Shown here: positions 48,137-58,930 of the stretch, piece after piece
Layout of the letters: the number at the start of each line of letters is the position of its first letter
Numbering within the stretch: the first letter of the stretch is position 1
NCBI RefSeq assembly: GCF_954871325.1
Contig: NC_088777.1
Location: 54,288,703 to 54,352,702, forward strand
Direction of reading: 5' to 3'
Length of the DNA: 64,000 nt
Origin: Gordionus sp. m RMFG-2023
Lineage: Eukaryota > Nematomorpha > Gordioida > Chordodea > Parachordodidae
Translations under genes and position numbers: made by a program
Notes under the pieces: model-generated
Databases searched by the model: none
Seen by the model: the letters and a program-made list of their open reading frames with translations, nothing else
Told to the model about the DNA's origin: nothing

Positions 48137-48797
48137 GGTAACTAACGGTATCTCGGGGAAATTTTTCATCTTTTTTTATTAAATTTATTTTTATTTATTG
48201 TTGTTATTTTTAATTATAGCTTTTTAAAAGACCATAATTATAATATCTTATTTTTACCGATATCATAAATTTTAAGAAAAAAAATTATATATATAACTAT
48301 ATTATCAGTGTTTATTCAAATAAATTGGTTATTTATCTAGAATTTGATTGAAAATTTTAAGAAAAAATCTTAATTCTCTAGTATATTATGATTATATTTT
48401 TATCTTAAATATTTAGTATTTGATTCAAAATTTTAAATTAAATTGAAATTTTTTAGAATGAATCTTAAATAATTGAAAAGTTGAAAAAAAATCTTAATTC
48501 TCTAGTATATTATGATTATATAGTTTTAGAAATTTAAATTTTAAGAAAAAAATCTTAAATATCTAGTATTTGAAAAATTTTAATCTTAAACAATTGAAAA
48601 TTTTAAGAATAAATCTTAAATAATTGAAAATTTCAAGAAAAAATATTAATTCTCTAGTATATTATGAATATCTAGTTTTATCTATTTTTTTATTTATTAA
48701 TAAAAAAAATAAAAAAAATAAATAAAAAAAATATTTTAAAAAAAACAATAAAAAAAATAATAATATCGAAAATTTCCCCGAGATACCGTTAGTTACC
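48137..48797. mobile_element. MITE-like element with ~29-bp perfect inverted ends, 661 bp
   Basis: The left end GGTAACTAACGGTATCTCGG continues GGAAATTTT, and the right end is its exact reverse complement. The flanks are near-identical octamers, GAATTTTT (48129-48136) and AAATTTTT (48798-48805). The interior is a degenerate tandem array of AAGAAAAAATCTTAA(T/A)T and TCTCTAGTATATTATGAT(T)AT words. There is no coding content. The superfamily is uncertain; an 8-bp duplication would fit hAT. Confidence 0.75.
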
Positions 48798-48819
48798 AAA
48801 TTTTTTAATACATTTTTTT

Positions 48820-48960
48820 TAAAATAATTAATATTAAATTTTTATCTTTACTTTTGAAAATAAAATAATTCCTTTATACAATATATAGAAAAAATGTTAA
48901 ATAATAGTTACTTGGCAAAGAGATCTTCTTTATCATAATACCAATGACCATATTGTCAAG
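48820..48960 (+). repeat. Dispersed AT-rich repeat (ACATAGATCTT family), partial copy
   Basis: TATAGAAAAAATGTTAAATA, GTTACTTGGCAAAGAGATCT and ACCAATGACCA match 37060-37110 and 42000-42090. Confidence 0.5.
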
Positions 48961-49313
48961 AAGGGTAAGATTTTTATTAATGATCAAATTATTCTGTTTT
49001 ATTATTTGTCAAATCATAGGATTAAAAATAAATTTGTAATTTTGATGAATCATCGCTATAAATTAATATTGTATTTGGATGAGTCATCATTGTTTTAGAA
49101 ATTAATTTATTATTAATAAATAGGTATTTATTTTTGTGAATCTATAAAAGACAAAAAAAAGGGAAAAATATATAATTGGGATTTATTTTTATATTTTTTT
49201 TTGGAATTTGATATTTGGAATTATATTTTTTTTGACGCATCTTTAAAAGTGGAAATAAATTAAATAAATTTTAATTGAAGAATAATAAAGAGTTACTGCA
49301 TTAAAGAATCTAA
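48961..49313. other. AT-rich stretch, no gene seen
   Basis: Only low-complexity AT-rich sequence is seen. Confidence 0.4.
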
Positions 49314-50312
49314 GGTTATTGCTTAAGTCGAAGGGTATATTATTTTTTTTGTTATTTTTTTTATGTTATTTTTTTATGTTTTTTTATATGTTATTTTAAA
49401 TTAATATAGTAATATTTAGTGATAAATTTTTAAAATATTGTTGCATATTTTTATTATTTAGTGATTAAATTTTTAAATTAATATGTATTTTTTCTTTTAA
49501 GATATTTTTTTCTTTTTTAAAAATATTTAATTCCTAGGGAGGGGAGGAGGGTAGAAGAATTGTGATGAGTCAATTTTATTCATTAAATTGAAATATAGTC
49601 TGATAATCTAAGCAATTTTAGGAAAATTAGCATAAAATCTTAAATTTTGTATTTATTAGAAGTAAAATAGACCCCATCTTTAAATTATAAGTGATTTTTT
49701 TAACCTTTGTTGGGAAGGGTTAATTCAAAATAAATTGAAATTTTGTGGTAAAATATAGGAATTATTAATTCCGCATATTTAAGTTATATTTAGGAGAATT
49801 TTGCATACAAATTTAATTTTTTTTGTAGTAAAATATAGGAATTATTAATTCCGCATTCTCCTACCCCCTCTCTCCCCCATATATAAATGATGCGGAATTA
49901 ATAATTCCTTTATTTTTTTACCCCTAATACAACATTTTGTAGAAAAATTTTTTCAAAATATCTTAAATAAAAATTTATAGAAAAAACTTATATCTTAAAT
50001 AAAAGCTTAAATTTGTAGGCAAAATTCTCCTAAAAATCACTTAAACTTCAAAGTGACGGGATCTAAAAACAAACTACAAAAGACATGAGGATCGCGATAA
50101 TTTTTATTCATTTTATATATGATTGTATTAACTTTAATAATATATTTCAATTCAATGAATAAAATTGAGTATTTAATACTATATTTCGATTAACCCTTCA
50201 CTAGAAAGGTTAAAAATCACTTAAACTTCAAAGGTGGGGTCAATAAAAATTTGTAGACCTAAATAAAAAATATAATTTATAGGCAAAATTCTCCTATAAA
50301 AATAATTTAAAT

Positions 50313-50520
50313 ATTTTACCACAAAAAAAATTATATTTGTATGCAAAATTCTCCTAAATATAACTTAAATATGCGTAATTAATAATTCCTAAATTTTACC
50401 ACAAAAAAAATTAAATTTGTATGCAAAATTCTCCTAAATATAACTTAAATATGCGGAATTAATAATTCCTAAATTTTACCACAAATTTGTATGCAAAATT
50501 CTCAAAAATATAACTTAAAG
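50313..50520 (+). repeat. 80-bp tandem units inside the fold-back element
   Basis: Units start at 50313, 50393 and 50473 (the last shortened). Each runs ATTTTACCACAAAAAAAATT, TTTGTATGCAAAATTCTCCT, AAATATAACTTAAATATGC and GGAATTAATAATTCCTAA. The complementary unit occurs in the left arm at 49740-49850. Confidence 0.85.
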
Positions 50521-50558
50521 ATAAAAAATTGATAAAAAAAAAATATCATAAAAAAATA

Positions 50559-50960
50559 GGTTAATGATGCTTACTACCAAGTGAATGTATGGAAATATTT
50601 TAAATACAAATCTAATTTGCCAAATACCGACCAAAAATTATTTAAATGTAATAAGACCCTTATTATTTAATATATTAATACAGAATCACGTGGTCGAGTC
50701 CGGCCTTCTATATATCATCCCCCCAAGGATGGAACCACCAAGTTAGAATAAGAAAAAAAACATGATCATTCCTGGGATTCGAACCCGGGAGCTTAGGATA
50801 AGTAAGCCAAGCTCTTGCCTACTAGGCCATAGAGACTTTCCAAAAATCACGATTTTTCAAATATATATTATAAATATATTTGGTAGTGCCTATCCAAATG
50901 AAAAATGAACAAAATTCAAATTTGATAGATGGTACCTTAAGGTACCAAGCATCATTAACC
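50559..50960. mobile_element. Nested inverted-repeat element carrying a tRNA-like SINE head, 402 bp
   Basis: The left end GGTTAATGATGCTTACTACC is mirrored by GGTACCAAGCATCATTAACC at the right. About 20 bp of flank (AAAAATATCATAAAAAAATA) is present on both sides, in line with insertion into, or duplication of, the low-complexity arm. Inside lies the tRNA-like sequence at 50764-50836 (minus). Confidence 0.65.
50764..50836 (-). repeat. tRNA-derived SINE head
   Basis: On the minus strand, TGGCCTAGTAGGCAAGAGC resembles a pol III A box with its D arm, and GGGTTCGAATCCC is a B box with T arm. The T stem pairs 4 of 5, but the acceptor arms (GTCTCTA against GAATGAT) do not pair. It is therefore tRNA-derived and not a working tRNA. 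It is followed by a T-rich stretch and by a GC-richer tail (CCATCCTTGGGGGGATGATA) typical of a SINE body. Confidence 0.7.
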
Positions 50961-51082
50961 AAAAAAATATCATAAAAAAATAACATAAAAAAAAATAACA
51001 TAAAAAAAATAACATAAAAAAAATAACATAAAAAAAATAACAAAAAAAAATAATAATATACCCCTCGACTTAAGCAATAACC

Positions 51083-51989
51083 AAATTTTATTTATGTCCT
51101 AGTTTGTAATATTTATTGTTTAATTTATATTAATTTAATTATAAAAACGTCAATATTGATAAAAAAGAAATATAAAGAAAATAATAATGAATATAAAATT
51201 TGATAATTTTTTTTATATAATGGATAAATAAATTTTTGTAAATTTTAATTGAAATTGATGATTTTGAAATAAAGACTTTATATTTTGAAATTTGATAGTA
51301 CTTGGTAAATTTCTTTAGGTTAAGAGATATTTTTTTATTTATATAATTTGTAGGGAATGTCATTGGTCCATAAAGGGGTAACATTTATATGATTGAACCT
51401 GTGTCAGTTATATTTATTAAACCAATTTTAGTATGTTTTAACAATGATTTAATCATATAGCAGTTAAAATACAGCAAAACAAATTTTAAGAAGGTATATA
51501 ATAATGGTAAAATGAGATATATATATATTAAAAAATGTAATAATTGATTTCAAATTTTTATATTAATTTACTTAATACATTGATTACAAGATTTTAAAGC
51601 ATCTTTTTATTATCAAAAATTATATTATATTTTATTTTATAAAAATAAATATAGGTAAAACAATTAAGGGATAACAATGTTAGCAAACTTTTTAAACTTT
51701 GAGTATTTTTTTAGAGTTTAATTTATTATCCATTATATTTTTAAAAACCTTTCAGGTTTTACCAAAAAAATCATTTTTTTAATAAAAATTATCATTTAAT
51801 TTTGATATAGGACATTATATTAGGACTCAGAATTAAAAATTTGGAAATTATTAAGTCATAGCTATAAAATAATATTATCAGAAGTTTATAGTTAAACTGG
51901 AAATCAAGCAATAATGATTCTACAATTTATATCACATTGGGGTTTGCCATGGGCAAAACTGTCAAAATGTTCCATATGAAAGGAATATT
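51083..51989. other. AT-rich stretch, no gene seen
   Basis: An open minus-strand frame at 51139-51384 is low-complexity and unsupported. Nothing else is seen. Confidence 0.4.
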
Positions 51990-53010
51990 ATATTATTTGG
52001 GGTATATATTTTAAAAGTCATAACAAAGAGGGAAAAAATTGAAATGTTGAATGTGTCTAAAATGGGCAGTTCAAAATATACTAACTATATTTTATTTTTT
52101 TCAATTTAATAAGTGTATACTTAAAAGTAATGAATAGATGTTAATATTTTAACCATTTAACAATGATGGTTTGGAGTAAAATGCTAAACCTTACATAATC
52201 AAGAACAGTTCCTATAGTATTATAGCTATAGAGCTACAACTCTATTTTATTTTGTAGATGAGGTGTTTGGCTATTTTTATATCTATAATTTTTCTATTTT
52301 TATAAGTCTATAATTTTTGTCAAAAATAAATCATTTTATATTGGTTTTCCCTATATTAGGTAATGTTTACAATAATGAATATATTGTAATGAAATGTAAA
52401 ATTATATAAAATATACCTATTTTAAATTGCTAGCACTTTAAAATACAAGCCTATAACTTTAATCTTATAATTATAAAAGCTTTCAACTTTAATCCAATAT
52501 TTTAGTAAAATGGAATCAAAATCTCAATTTATTTTTCTTAAATACTGTAATCTTATAAATATATCAATAAGTAAAAGGTTACTCTTAAAATGTTAGATTT
52601 AAAATATAATAAATTATAATACTTGAGGGATTCATTATGATGATTCCAAGCACATCACGCATTTCCCCAATTCCAGGTTTATTTGATGTCAATACGTGTT
52701 TTCTCTTTTAAAATATATATTATAATTTACATATATTGCAACTATTTATAATTGTTGAATAAAAATCAGTATATTTAAGGAAATTTAAAATTTCTTTAAT
52801 TCTAGAATTTAAAAATTTGACAATCAACTCTCATAAACGTTATCTAAAAATTAAATTCATTTTAAAAAATAGTAGAATAGAAATTTGAAAAAAAATAACA
52901 TTAACTAAATATATAAAAATTTAATAACGATTTCGAATGTCCAAAACTTTCGCCTTCATTAAAAATTATATTCTTTAAACTTTTCATTTATGCATCTATA
53001 GTCAATGTAA
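51990..53010 (+). repeat. Dispersed AT-rich repeat, copy C
   Basis: It parallels 42190-43700 without the MITE and preserves that MITE's unfilled target at 52170-52182. The right part also resembles 39890-40420. Confidence 0.6.
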
Positions 53011-53159
53011 TGTAATTATGTAATAAATTATCGAATTCTTTTTATTCTTTATTTCGTAAAATCCTAATCATCATTTATTTTCAAATAAATCTCAAATTAT
53101 ATTATAATAATAAAATAAATATTTTATAAAATAATTAAAACAACAATTTAATACACATC

Positions 53160-54450
53160 ATTTATCCTCAGTCGGTTCCGATCGTATCCTTTTGGGGTAT
53201 CGATCTTGACTTGTTTTTACCACCCACTCCTTTGAATTCATTTCATCGCTGTTTTTTATTACCTCCTCTTTGTTTGCTAACTCTTCTGTTTTGTCTTTTA
53301 CTTCAGTGTTCTCTCTTCTAATTCGTATACTTCAATTAATATATTTTCAGTTCTTTTCCTTAATTGGTCCGTATGACGTATAATCGTATTTACCCGCTAT
53401 ACTTACTTCATAACGTTGTGATCCAAGTATGTTAATAATGGCTTCTTCCCATTTTTTTTCTTTATTATTGTAAAGGCGCAACCAAACTTTTTCATTTATC
53501 TGGAATTTTGTTTGTAGTATTCTAACTTCTCCTTTTTGTTCCCCCGTTCGAATATTTGATCTAACCTCTAGGTTTAAATTTTAGTAGTATTTTCAGCGGA
53601 ACTTTGTTTAGTTTCTGTCCCTGGTGTATTCCTGTAATTGTAGAGAAATATAGCTAGACTAGTTTCTAAATCCCTATCGTTTCTTTTATTCATACTCTGT
53701 TTAAAAGTTCAAACTTAACGTTTTACCATGCCGTTTGTCTGAGGATGGTAAGGACTTCCGTGCACTAATTGATACCGTTTTTTCACAAAAATTAATGAAA
53801 TTTTTGTAGCTGAATTGGAGTCCGTTATCAGAAACAATTATCTTGAAAAATACGAATCTTGCAAAAATATTTCTTAATATTTTTATCGTGCTTTCGGTTG
53901 TAGTGCTAGTCATGGGAACTATTTCTGGCCAGCGACAGCTAGCATCTATCACTACAAACCAAAAATGAATTTGAAATGGTCCAGATCAATATGTATTCGG
54001 TGCCATGCTTTTGGTGGTTTTGGCCAATTTTGAACTGCTGTCTTTTGAAGCATATCATGTTGTTCCTACCGTTCTCTACATTTTTCGACCCATGTTTCTA
54101 TATCTTGGTTTATATTAGGCCACCACGCATATTGTCGTGATCTCATCTTCATTTTTACCATTCCGATATGTCCTTGATGTATCATTTCCAACACGTTGTT
54201 TCGGTATTGTTGTGGCATTATCATTTTAGTTATCCATAATAAACAACCTCTCTCTGTTGTAATTTTTTCTTACCTTTGGCTATACTCCTTTAAACATGCA
54301 TCATAGTTTATTGGCCATTCATCTATTGTATATCTGTATACTTTAGAAAGTATATCATCTCGCATTGTTTCTTTTTCAATTTCGCCTTTGATCCAACGTT
54401 ACTTCTTTTGATATTGAAGTTCCCTTTATGAGTAATCTAGATAGCATGCA
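53160..54450 (-). mobile_element. Ty3/gypsy LTR-retrotransposon fossil (integrase)
   Basis: On the minus strand the order is the zinc-binding region (GHIGMVKMKMRSRQYAWWPN near 54190-54120, followed by WVEKCRE), then the integrase core from 53952 (MIDASCRWPEIVPM, then FKIIVSDNGLQFSYKNF), then a basic C-terminal part down to about 53165. This is the Ty3/gypsy type. It is broken in several places, and no terminal repeats are recognised. It is less decayed than the copy at 8.5-10 kb. Confidence 0.8.
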
Positions 54451-55654
54451 GCGTCTACATGAGCGGGAGGGGTAGGTACAGTTCGCATCCTATTTTTTTG
54501 AGGGGGTAGGCGGCTTTAATAAGGGTAGGATAAATTTTTGGAGGGAATTATCTATTGAATTTTGAGATAAAATAAGACAAAATTTATCGCTGTAAAAATT
54601 AATACTTTTATTATAGAACTATTATAATACAATTCATCGACCAAATTTATATATTGTAAACAATCATACATATTGTTTTGCAAATAAAACTTTCTGCTAT
54701 CCTTTTAAATTACATTTAAAAGGTTTAGATATTTCAGCAAGCTCGTAAAGTTATAATAATGAATTCATTGTAAATAATGGAGGATTTAATTGAATTTATT
54801 ATCTAAATAATAAATCCTTTATATTCACAAAATATCGATAGTTAGTAGTAGAGATAGATTAATTTAAGTTATCCTTTATAAATTCTTTGAAAAGAGTATC
54901 ATTATAATTAAAAAGGTGAAAATAATAATGGGGAAATATCGTCGCCGAAGGTAGCGGGAATTTTTTTGGTTTATCCTAAATTGTCACATATCACATATAC
55001 ATAAGGTATAAATACATATTTTGAACTATTAAATTATAATTTTGAAGATGTACAAGAAGAAAGGTGACAATTGTCTATTTTTAAATTTTTTATGAAGCAA
55101 TAGGATTAAAATATAAGTGTAAATATGTTAAATTAAAATTTCAGTTTGGAAACATGTATTTTTTTACGATTTATACTGTAAATTTTATCATTTAATTTTA
55201 TACATTTTAAAAAAAATAATTAAATATTTTTATATTACATCTTTTTGAAAAATTATATATCTTGTAATTTGTATCTCTTTGCGATTTAAATAAAATAATT
55301 TATAAATACAATGAAATAACGTTAAAATCATTATAAAAATAGATTTATTATAATGAATGTTGTTTCTTTGCAAATGGTTGTTAAATGAGTAATGTTGTTA
55401 TAACATTATAAAATTGGACGTTGAGCAGTCTATATTAATATAAATCTATGGGTATTTAAATAGCCCTACAGCCACCAAAGAATAATACATCATATTATTA
55501 ATTTACTTTGACTCATAGATTATCCAAAGAAACATAGATTCTTCACAATACCACTCAATACAAAAATCATCAATATTGCAACCCTGCAAAATATTCCTTA
55601 CTTATATCTATTACACCCTCAAACACCAAATAATTTACATATAAATTTTTTTAA
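54451..55654. other. AT-rich stretch, no gene seen
   Basis: A GGGAGGGGTAGG..GAGGGGGTAGGCGG segment near 54465-54520 is GC-richer and may be an element end. Otherwise nothing is seen. Confidence 0.35.
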
Positions 55655-55975
55655 TTAAAAAAATTTCGAATGATTCTTATAGCTCGAAGATTGTACTAAA
55701 ACATAAAAAAAAAATTTTTTAAAATTTTTTATTTTTGAGTGTAGATGCCATTAATGTTCGATAATTTTGGACTATTTAAAGTGTACTACGATTGTTTAAA
55801 AAGTACTTTTAAGATGGTTTAATTAGTTTAAACTATTCATCAAAAAATTTACCTAATTTTAAGTGGCAATTCGATTATAACCTTTATTAGATATCTGCTA
55901 AGCTAAGTTCGAGAAAATTTAAAGAAAATAATATAACGGTCCGAATAAAATATTTTATTGGCAGGGCGACTCGAG
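55655..55975 (-). repeat. Dispersed repeat, inverted copy of 32640-33015
   Basis: It is the reverse complement of the repeat at 32.6-33.0 kb over its whole length. It lies directly 5' of the RTE fragment, which may have inserted at its edge. Confidence 0.75.
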
Positions 55976-56011
55976 AATGACACGGTCCCTCGCTAATTAA
56001 TATGGTGGTGC

Positions 56012-56548
56012 TTGATAAAACAAAATATCCTTGAAGCATATGTACGGCTTATGAAAAATATTTATGATGCCTCAACTTCTTGCGTTAGAACGACTGTTGG
56101 AGACTCTAAACTTTTTCGGGTTGAAATTGGATTGTATCAAGGATCTGCTCTAAGTACATTTTTATTCATTATTATTATGGACACAATGGCGGGAGATATC
56201 CAAAAGCCATCTCCTTGGTGTATGCTATATGCCGATGATATAGTACTATGCGAAGAGACAAAGGAGAAAGTATTCGAAGAAGCCGAAAAGTGGTCAAAGC
56301 GCTTAGCTGGATATGGTTTAAAGTTCAACAATCGAAAGACTGTATATATGGAGATGAACGTTACAGGTACCCCATCGCTGGATGACCAATTAAAGTATCG
56401 AAAAGTTAACAGGTTTACATACCTCGGCTCGATACTACAGCACGAGGGAGGTTGCGAAAAAGAAGTCAATGCACGGATCCAAAAAGGATGGCATAAATGG
56501 CGACGTATATCCGGTGTAATGTGCGACAAGAGATGCCAATATGGTTGA
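56012..56548 (+). pseudogene. RTE reverse transcriptase (palm and connection), truncated
   Basis: Motifs in order are SCVRTTVGDSKLFRVEIGLY with QGSALSTFLF (motif B), WCMLYADDIVL (the YADD catalytic motif C), LKFNNRKTVYM (motif D), and KYRKVNRFTYLGSILQHEGG with RIQKGWHKWRRISGVMCDKR. The domain N-terminal to motif A and the whole apurinic-like endonuclease are missing. The catalytic YADD is intact. Reading leaves frame after CDKR because one base is lost near 56533 (AGATGCC where AGA-ATG-CC is expected). Confidence 0.9.
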
Positions 56549-56970
56549 AAAGCAAAACATACAAATCCATTGTAATACCGGTGTTACTCTATGGAAGTGA
56601 AACATGGGACGGAATAAAAGTTATTATAAGCTACGCAGATGAGAATGATACGGTGGAGCTTGGGGTATACAAAATCAACCATATGACGAATGACTTTCTC
56701 AGAGCAAAAATGGGTATTCAACCTATGGTGGATTTGATAAACAAAAATCGGCTAAGGTGGTATGGTCATATACTAAGAAGGGAGACGAATGATGTAAATC
56801 GAAAATATTGGACATGGAGGTGCCGAAGAGGACGACCTCGTGTTCCGTGGAAAGGTCAAGTAGACAAAGTTAAGATAATTAAGAAGAATCTTGACATGGC
56901 CCTTACTCAATCAAGATGGAAAAAACTTATCAGAACAAACCTCACGACTGTGGGACCATGTACACGATAA
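56527..56970 (+). pseudogene. RTE ORF2 C-terminal region
   Basis: In the next frame it continues MPIWLKSKTYKSIVIPVLLY with GSETWDGIK, then DFLRAKMGIQPMVDLINKNR, LRWYGHILRRETNDVNR and RRGRPRVPWKGQVDK, to the stop at 56968. These are the usual C-terminal blocks of RTE ORF2 (LYG.E.W, LRW.GH..RR, GRP...W). Between LYGSETW and NDFLRAKMG some 20-30 residues of the family are missing. Confidence 0.88.
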
Positions 56971-57010
56971 AGAAGAAGAAAAATAAGAAGAAAAATAAGA
57001 AGAAAAAAAA

Positions 57011-58439
57011 TATTATGATAAAAAATATTTAAAAAATTAATTAAAATACCTTTTAATTAAAATCTCTGGAAATTTTCGATTTTTGTTAAACTATCTCACA
57101 ACTATTAAAACTATATCGCCTTGTTGATACTCAAAAATTTTAACTTCGACATGATCAGTCTTATTTGGATATCAAGAAAGGCTCAGGATGGAGTACATTC
57201 TATAATATTTGTCTGTAATGAAGCAGATTAATTTCCCTCCCAAAGCATTGCATGGGATAAAGAAGCTTGCGGACCTCATACTATCGATAACATGATTTTT
57301 CAAATACCAGCCTACCCTATCTCAGCCGAACGTAATTGATTACAATAGTAGCATTAGGGCATCAAAAATAATAATATGCAAAGTGACTCGAATAGAGTAG
57401 GATTACATTTAACAAAACCTGTGTCAATATCAAGCAATTCCTTGGAAGTCTTGAATTTTGCGATCAATAATAAATAGAATATCCCGCTCAGTGTTAATTT
57501 TCCAATCTGAATTTTATTTGTCACTCAATCATATAGCGGCACTTAATATAGTAGAAGGAAGTAAAATCGACTCGTGTTTAAGGAATTATGAGAGGTAAAA
57601 TTTGAAATAAGCTAATTATATATTTATCAAAGACCTGCAGAGGTGCCATTTCCACGGCGGCCTAGATTTTGAAAAAAATAATTTTTTTATTTTTGTTAAC
57701 TAATAATAGCCATTCAAAGTATTTGCTTTTAAAATGTTAGGATGGGCATCTTTAAAACATAAAATTTAATTAAAATTGCTTTTCAAATCTATTGTTTCAG
57801 GCATTTTTTTTTAAAATTTGATAGAAATAAGATCTTATAGAAAGCTTGTATTATATAGGTGCTTTTTGCCTATATTTAACTTTATTTAAATATAAAATAA
57901 AAATTGGTTAAGACAAAGTTCACATGCAACAATGGAATATAGACTCAAAGCTATGTGAAAGGCCTTTACTAGATATATGCAATATAAAAATGGCTGGGCG
58001 ACTGCAATGATAGCAACATATCATTAATCTAATTGTGAATAAAATGAGATTTTGGATTTGGAAAAACTTTAATAGTAAAGAAATGGGAAGCCCAATTGCT
58101 CATAGCAAAGGAAAAATCTATCTCCAATAAATACAAGCAATTTATAATCGAATTCATAATGTTAATACTTATCTATTCTCCTTCTTTGTTTCTTTTTATT
58201 ATTTTTAAGGTAGATAAACATTGAATTTTTTTTGAAATATATTAATGGAAAAATAATTTTTGTAAGGTTGAAATTTTCTAAATTTTTTTTATAGAGTAAG
58301 TAGTCTCCTGAGTTTAGTGGTGATGATGAGTAGACTTAGCTATATGCACTAAATTTTTTATAGAAAGAAAATTTAATCATCCTGCTTTAATTCCTTATTA
58401 TTATTATTAATTGCACTTATCAGAATAATAATTTTTATT
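57011..58439. other. AT-rich stretch with one element end
   Basis: At 57628-57655 CAAAGACCTGCAGAGGTGCC followed by ATTTCCACGGCGGCC resembles the repeat ends at 59730 and 61226, so a decayed element begins here, but its other end is not found. A moderately GC-richer block (57120-57600) has no recognised coding content. Confidence 0.35.
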
Positions 58440-58620
58440 TTATAGTAATGGTATAACAAATATCATTTTATATTAATTAATTTATTTATTTATATAACTG
58501 AAGTTTTTTGCTAATTAAAATCCTATTTAATAATTTAAGCCAATTACCTATATTTATAGTTTATTTTATTTATTATTAAAAAATTTACAATTAAATATTT
58601 CAGGCAAATAAATTATAATC
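58440..58620 (+). repeat. Direct repeat, matched at 61500-61645
   Basis: ATCAGAATAA, AAATCCTATTTAATAATT(T/C)AAGC, GTTTATTTTATTTATTATT and CAATTAAATATTTCAGGCAAAT occur in both, in the same order and orientation. The pair brackets the 58.9-60.8 kb hAT. Confidence 0.75.
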
Positions 58621-58779
58621 TCGTTTACATAAACAATTTTACAAAATTAATATAATAAAAGTAGATATTAACAAATTGGGCATTTTTTAATTATGAACAT
58701 CTTCAACTTAAATTTCTTACCAAAAATCTCGTTCAATGCCTATAATTAAAATTTTGCTCTGACCTATTTTGGCCTTTTC

Positions 58780-58915
58780 CTTCTGTTTTATTTTGATCTA
58801 TTCTGTTTTTTTGTTGAGATTTGCTTTGATCTATTCTATTCTATTCTATTTTCTTTTTTTTTGTTCAGTTCTATTGTTCTTATCTGTTCTTTACATTTCA
58901 CTTTTTTCCTCTTTT
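58780..58915 (+). repeat. Pyrimidine-rich TCTATTCTATTT tract
   Basis: Short tandem TTCTA words and T/C-only stretches. It is similar in type to 18400-18600. Confidence 0.6.
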
Positions 58916-58930
58916 CTATAGGGTTGTATT

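Larger units (their letters stand above)
49314..51082. mobile_element. Long fold-back (snap-back) element, 1.77 kb
   Basis: The left end GGTTATTGCTTAAGTCGAAG and its reverse complement at the right (51082 backwards, one mismatch) enclose two imperfect arms. Mirrored pairs include poly TTATTTTTTTTATG runs (49340-49400 against 50975-51055), TAAGTGATTTTTTTAACCTT (49690) against AAGGTTAAAAATCACTT (50205), and the GGAATTATTAATTCC units (49758 and 49841 against 49905, 50375 and 50455). A strand could fold into a hairpin of several hundred base pairs. No protein is encoded. The right arm is longer because of a tandem array and a nested insertion. Target duplications are not clear. Confidence 0.75.
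56003..57010 (+). mobile_element. RTE-type LINE, 5'-truncated 3' end
   Basis: It begins within the RT at WWCLIKQNILEAYVRLMKNI and runs to the 3' end, then a (TAAGAAGAAAAA)-like tail near 56967-57010. RTE-clade elements typically end in a short simple repeat. 5' truncation is the usual outcome of LINE insertion. It looks fairly young, since only one frame break is evident over about 950 bp. Confidence 0.88.

Noticed and set aside
50764-50836. Working tRNA gene
   Set aside because: A and B boxes are present, but the acceptor stem does not pair and the anticodon arm is irregular; a SINE head explains it better.
50822-51043. Membrane protein frame rich in Phe and Leu
   Set aside because: It is the translation of the (AAAAAAATAACAT)n arm of the fold-back element.
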